A stretch of 64,000 nt of DNA, from contig JALIZF010001872.1 in NCBI GenBank assembly GCA_029948255.1, positions 248,001-312,000 of the forward strand, read 5' to 3'. The translations under genes were made by a program, and so were the position numbers. Source of the stretch: Telmatactis stephensoni. Its lineage: Eukaryota; Cnidaria; Anthozoa; Actiniaria; Isophelliidae. The notes beneath the pieces are model-generated. The model ran no database searches, had not been told where the DNA came from, and saw only the letters and a list, made by a program, of their open reading frames with translations. Shown one piece after another: positions 63,901-64,000 of this stretch; the stretch's first letter is position 1, and every line of letters starts with the position of its first letter.

Positions 63901-64000
63901 TTAAAGTAAACAAATTATTGGAAAAGAAATTTGGTTATGGAATTAGTGTTATCAGGAGCTGCTGCTGTAGTTCGAGAACGATGTCGAGACTACATAAAGA
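45536..64000 (+). CDS. Gene D: D8C-EGF-mucin-TSP1-SEA-FN3x3 iGluR-like K+ channel receptor (3' end outside window)
   Basis: Exons: 45536-45977, 47365-47493, 47857-48594, 48942-49100, 49430-49600, 57826-57935, 58267-58325, 58903-59045, 59274-59564, 60085-60390, 60808-61113, 61643-62118, 62558-62652, 62769-62925, 63593-63659 and 63781 to window end. All junctions keep frame. The first exon opens at an acceptor (TTTAG) and encodes a hydrophobic run, so the Met is probably on an unseen upstream exon. Alternatively the exon starts at 45570 after TTCATAG. The last exon carries a one-base excess near 63944. A 7.4-kb Polinton sits in the intron before the SEA exons. M4 and tail lie beyond 64000. Confidence 0.8.
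47365..47493 (+). CDS. Gene D exon: EGF-like domain 1
   Basis: Phase 1-1, 129 nt. Six cysteines in EGF order: LCDSDPC, NSGTC, YTCKC, GYTGTQC. Spacing and the C-x-C...GYTG-xx-C end are canonical. Confidence 0.92.
47857..48594 (+). CDS. Gene D exon: EGF-like domain 2 and Ser-rich mucin stalk
   Basis: Phase 1-1, 738 nt. An EGF domain (PCLSEPC, NGGTC, VCSC, FSGLLC) is followed by about 200 residues of Ser/Thr/Pro repeats, starting with [14 protein letters not shown]. The stalk has no Cys and is expected to be extended and O-glycosylated. Repeats are imperfect hexamers to octamers, which is the type that expands by slippage. Confidence 0.9.
48942..49600 (+). CDS. Gene D exons: two thrombospondin type-1 repeats
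   Basis: One TSP1 per exon, phase 1-1: 48942-49100 and 49430-49600. [20 protein letters not shown]...C...C...C and [20 protein letters not shown]...RSC...C...C carry the Trp ladder, CSxxCGxG and six Cys typical of TSP1. Neither B nor C has them, so they are a module unique to D among the three visible N-termini. Confidence 0.93.
49143..49217 (+). mobile_element. tRNA-like SINE head, gene D intron
   Basis: TGGCTGACCGCGAGGT (A box) and GGTTCAAGCCCC (B box) at tRNA spacing. Not supported as a functional tRNA. Confidence 0.4.
49763..49846. mobile_element. Small MITE-like element with GCGAGTTTAG units
   Basis: TAGGCCTACCTGGGATCTAA inverted with GTTGGCCTACA. The middle is GAGTTTAGGCGAGTTAAGG. Confidence 0.4.
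49852..50265. mobile_element. 414-bp near-perfect palindrome, foldback element
   Basis: ACATTGCTGGATTTCATATC... is inverted as ...GATATGAAATCCGGCAATGT over both arms, with a short loop near 50058. Lies 75 bp left of the Polinton end. Confidence 0.85.
50340..50548 (+). repeat. Polinton left terminal inverted repeat
   Basis: Matches the reverse complement of 57550-57757 with few differences. A poly-C run and a repeated GAGCCCGGTAGGGCTACCC unit lie inside. The end of the match is estimated by eye. Confidence 0.8.
50842..51363 (+). CDS. Polinton ORF 1: 173-residue Cys-containing protein, function unknown
   Basis: Complete frame from ATG to TAA, followed by AATAAA-like sequence. It has a [16 protein letters not shown] segment that could bind zinc, and is mostly helical and acidic downstream ([23 protein letters not shown]). 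I do not recognise a catalytic motif. Similar Cys-bearing accessory proteins occur in cnidarian Polintons (recollection, not searched). It is intact, unlike the ATPase. Confidence 0.6.
   Translation: MVQNISVEDDKLTIMTTDEVEAVGRDKVRLVLTFLYGDICVRKVYDRFHCEGCENQWPSQRDHQCLLLSEEEIFESGYNDVKTRINLEVFCQLCERFTKLAGIPMSSEWETFIRKLPKASARTVFYFWQDMVHTWDQEEQIIVDFVNMMRNTIQNEGEWIPEVYLKFVKFMRE
51637..52053 (-). CDS. Polinton ORF 2: Ser/Pro/Thr-rich 138-residue protein, function unknown
   Basis: Complete frame, strongly enriched in Pro, Ser and Thr ([21 protein letters not shown]), with a basic C-terminal end ([13 protein letters not shown]). No domain recognised. It lies just 3' of the ATPase on the same strand, so both may share a transcript. 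Confidence 0.5.
   Translation of the reverse strand: MTAQNSPMPSFTTPENIPSTGLTSDSGIESKIRTPSLLERFTSKIKTPIFEKVSTPTLDEVPSTPLKALDQPSTSTPITLSSVEFPLTPPSTKEKTQADPRWIRYQDEHRYRGQVFQPPRRSQRIRAMIQSIPGWEKY
52141..53131 (-). pseudogene. Polinton packaging ATPase (FtsK-HerA/A32-like), frameshifted
   Basis: Two overlapping frames on the minus strand: 52763-53131 (N-terminal part) and 52141-52761 (C-terminal part). The first has a C2H2-type finger (LCPICGK...HLNRTH) and then a segment entering the ATP-binding loop. The second has a hydrophobic strand with acidic residues ([10 protein letters not shown]) typical of a Walker B, and a later QNLYFQG block. At about 52860-52890, where the Walker A should be, the reading frame is disturbed, and a stop ends the first frame near 52763. 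The ATPase would therefore not be made intact. Identity is from motif order and Polinton context. Confidence 0.72.
53140..54150. repeat. AGATT/ATTAG-type satellite, about 1 kb
   Basis: Nearly continuous 5-bp unit (ATTAG) with longer-order units containing TCTACATT, TCTATACTAGTTT and TCTAATT. A higher-order period of roughly 100-120 bp is visible by eye. It lies between the 5' end of the ATPase and ORF 54215. Confidence 0.9.
54215..54541 (+). CDS. Polinton ORF 3: 108-residue protein, probable membrane tail
   Basis: Complete frame after the satellite. It has a helical N-terminal half with [18 protein letters not shown], a basic middle, and an ending [20 protein letters not shown] that is hydrophobic. 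Small proteins with this 'QRGG..' end are common in cnidarian Polintons (recollection). Role not known. Confidence 0.6.
   Translation: MSRLIRDHFGYLYHLTNCPPHQRALLLATASPEQVHAICEVCSNLSKGTIPVSQVQKERLRKHVDDIRKLADPSFPFKTKKQTLAQRGGGFVSDIMSPLVSALKLFLF
54599..55419 (+). CDS. Polinton ORF 4: acidic Cys-rich protein, start region probably frameshifted
   Basis: The main frame runs 54634-55419 and lacks an ATG near its start, while an ATG at 54599 opens a short overlapping frame ([13 protein letters not shown]). The switch lies near 54655-54670. The body has a helical domain, a long Glu/Ser-rich acidic stretch, then paired cysteines (ECHVCRD, CPRC, CDIC, CRCRDC) resembling a zinc ribbon. A DNA- or protein-binding role is possible but not shown. 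Confidence 0.55.
55579..56698. mobile_element. MITE nested in the Polinton (3-bp TTA target site)
   Basis: 1120 bp with inverted ends GGGACCGTTCATTTTTTATC / GATAAAAAATGAACGGTCCC and TTA on each side (55576-55578, 56699-56701). The TTA duplication suggests the PIF/Harbinger type, by inference. Internal GCGCTTCGCGCTCGC-type repeats recur three times. No transposase frame. Confidence 0.65.
56770..56967 (+). CDS. Small ORF in the Polinton right arm
   Basis: 65 residues from ATG to TAA, basic and Gln-rich near the end ([14 protein letters not shown]). No recognised domain. It may be a minor Polinton gene or chance, and the nested element interrupts its upstream region. Confidence 0.3.
   Translation: MGDVRINFSCKSPHPDWFRELTFKVGPQNGVSSGRGQFGGVPLKEQMRRRKLTGLQQQQEEINKI
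57550..57757 (-). repeat. Polinton right terminal inverted repeat
   Basis: Reverse complement of the left end, finishing in CCTACTACT next to AGCATT. The run of G at 57695-57712 pairs with the left poly-C tract. Confidence 0.8.
57826..59045 (+). CDS. Gene D exons: SEA domain
   Basis: Exons 57826-57935, 58267-58325 and 58903-59045. [17 protein letters not shown] is followed by [19 protein letters not shown]. The RKGSVIS turn keeps GSV. Sizes 59 and 143 and phases 0/2/1 equal those in B and C. The 577-nt intron 58326-58902 shows no other signal. Confidence 0.8.
59274..61113 (+). CDS. Gene D exons: three FN3 domains
   Basis: Exons 59274-59564, 60085-60390 and 60808-61113, each phase 1-1. Trp cores: [59 protein letters not shown] and [17 protein letters not shown] cover the F-G region. 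Divergence from B and C is similar across all three. Confidence 0.88.
59845..59980. mobile_element. 136-bp MITE in gene D intron
   Basis: Ends are inverted: ATAGAGGGATTTCACGGCAG against CTGCCATGAAATTCCTCTAT. A partner lies at 1-113. The rest of intron 59565-60084 has nothing recognised. Confidence 0.6.
61250..61370. repeat. (ATCC)n microsatellite, gene D intron
   Basis: CATTCATCCATCC-type run between the third FN3 and the ligand-domain exon. Confidence 0.9.
61643..62118 (+). CDS. Gene D exon: ligand-domain lobe 1 and M1
   Basis: Starts after TTTTAAAG with [14 protein letters not shown], then [42 protein letters not shown] and M1 ([20 protein letters not shown]). It is closer to A than to B or C in the SFP region (YMxxYMGMY versus YMxxFIGIY). 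Confidence 0.86.
62558..62925 (+). CDS. Gene D exons: K+ selectivity filter and M3-like helix
   Basis: Exons 62558-62652 (95 nt) and 62769-62925 (157 nt): [13 protein letters not shown] / YGDRYT, helix ([18 protein letters not shown]), then IMLYGAK. The same split Gly codon is present. Confidence 0.9.
63004..63470. repeat. G-run and GGGATAGGGTATGG repeats, gene D intron
   Basis: A run of G at 63012-63029 followed by degenerate GTCTGGGATAGGGTATGGTT units. It resembles the ends of 41931-42282 but with a different body. Confidence 0.65.
63593..64000 (+). CDS. Gene D exons: ligand-domain lobe 2 with one-base excess (cut by window end)
   Basis: Exon 63593-63659 (67 nt, [18 protein letters not shown]) is followed by an exon opening at 63781. 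Up to KFGYGI it matches the family. At about 63944-63948 an extra base shifts the frame off the conserved VLSG turn, while the correct residues continue in the next frame to the window end. No stop is met before 64000. Either a lesion or a base-call error. Confidence 0.72.

Overview
The window reads as a metazoan, most likely cnidarian (anthozoan or coral-like), nuclear region. The evidence is AT-rich DNA, many short GT-AG introns, extracellular modules joined at phase 1 (SEA, FN3, EGF, TSP1, D8C), and many MITE-like inverted repeats plus a Polinton/Maverick remnant. The lineage call is inference; I could not run a search.

Four head-to-tail paralogous genes on the + strand fill the window: A (645-6298, 5' part outside the window), B (10498-24846, whole), C (26645-40312, whole) and D (45536 to beyond 64000, 3' part outside). 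Each encodes a receptor-channel. A signal peptide and variable N-terminal modules lead into a SEA domain and three FN3 domains. A bilobed PBP/ionotropic-glutamate-receptor-like ligand domain follows, with a pore inserted in it that carries an intact K+ selectivity filter (TMTTVGYGD). A fourth membrane helix and a short basic, helical cytoplasmic tail end the protein. Exon sizes over the channel core are nearly invariant (about 464-476, 95, 157-160, 67, 272 nt), and one intron splits a Gly codon inside the selectivity filter in all four genes.

The N-terminal modules differ. B has a D8C-like domain and a Ser/Thr mucin stalk. C has a D8C-like domain, an EGF-like exon and nine tandemly amplified copies of a 75-nt mucin exon. 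D has a clear D8C domain, two EGF domains, a Ser-rich stalk and two TSP1 repeats. A's N-terminus lies upstream of the window.

Three lesions matter. B has an in-frame TGA just after a predicted membrane helix. C and D each carry a one-base excess in the exon for the second ligand-domain lobe, near the same conserved motif. These may be real decay, alternative products or assembly errors.

The TSP1-SEA intron of gene D holds a 7.4-kb internally deleted Polinton/Maverick (50340-57757) with long TIRs starting AG, a 6-bp target duplication AGCATT and a frameshifted packaging ATPase. Intergenic and intronic DNA is otherwise MITEs, microsatellites and short tandem duplications, listed below. Working idea: a local gene family of SEA/FN3 surface receptors that gate a K+-selective pore, diversified by N-terminal module exchange.
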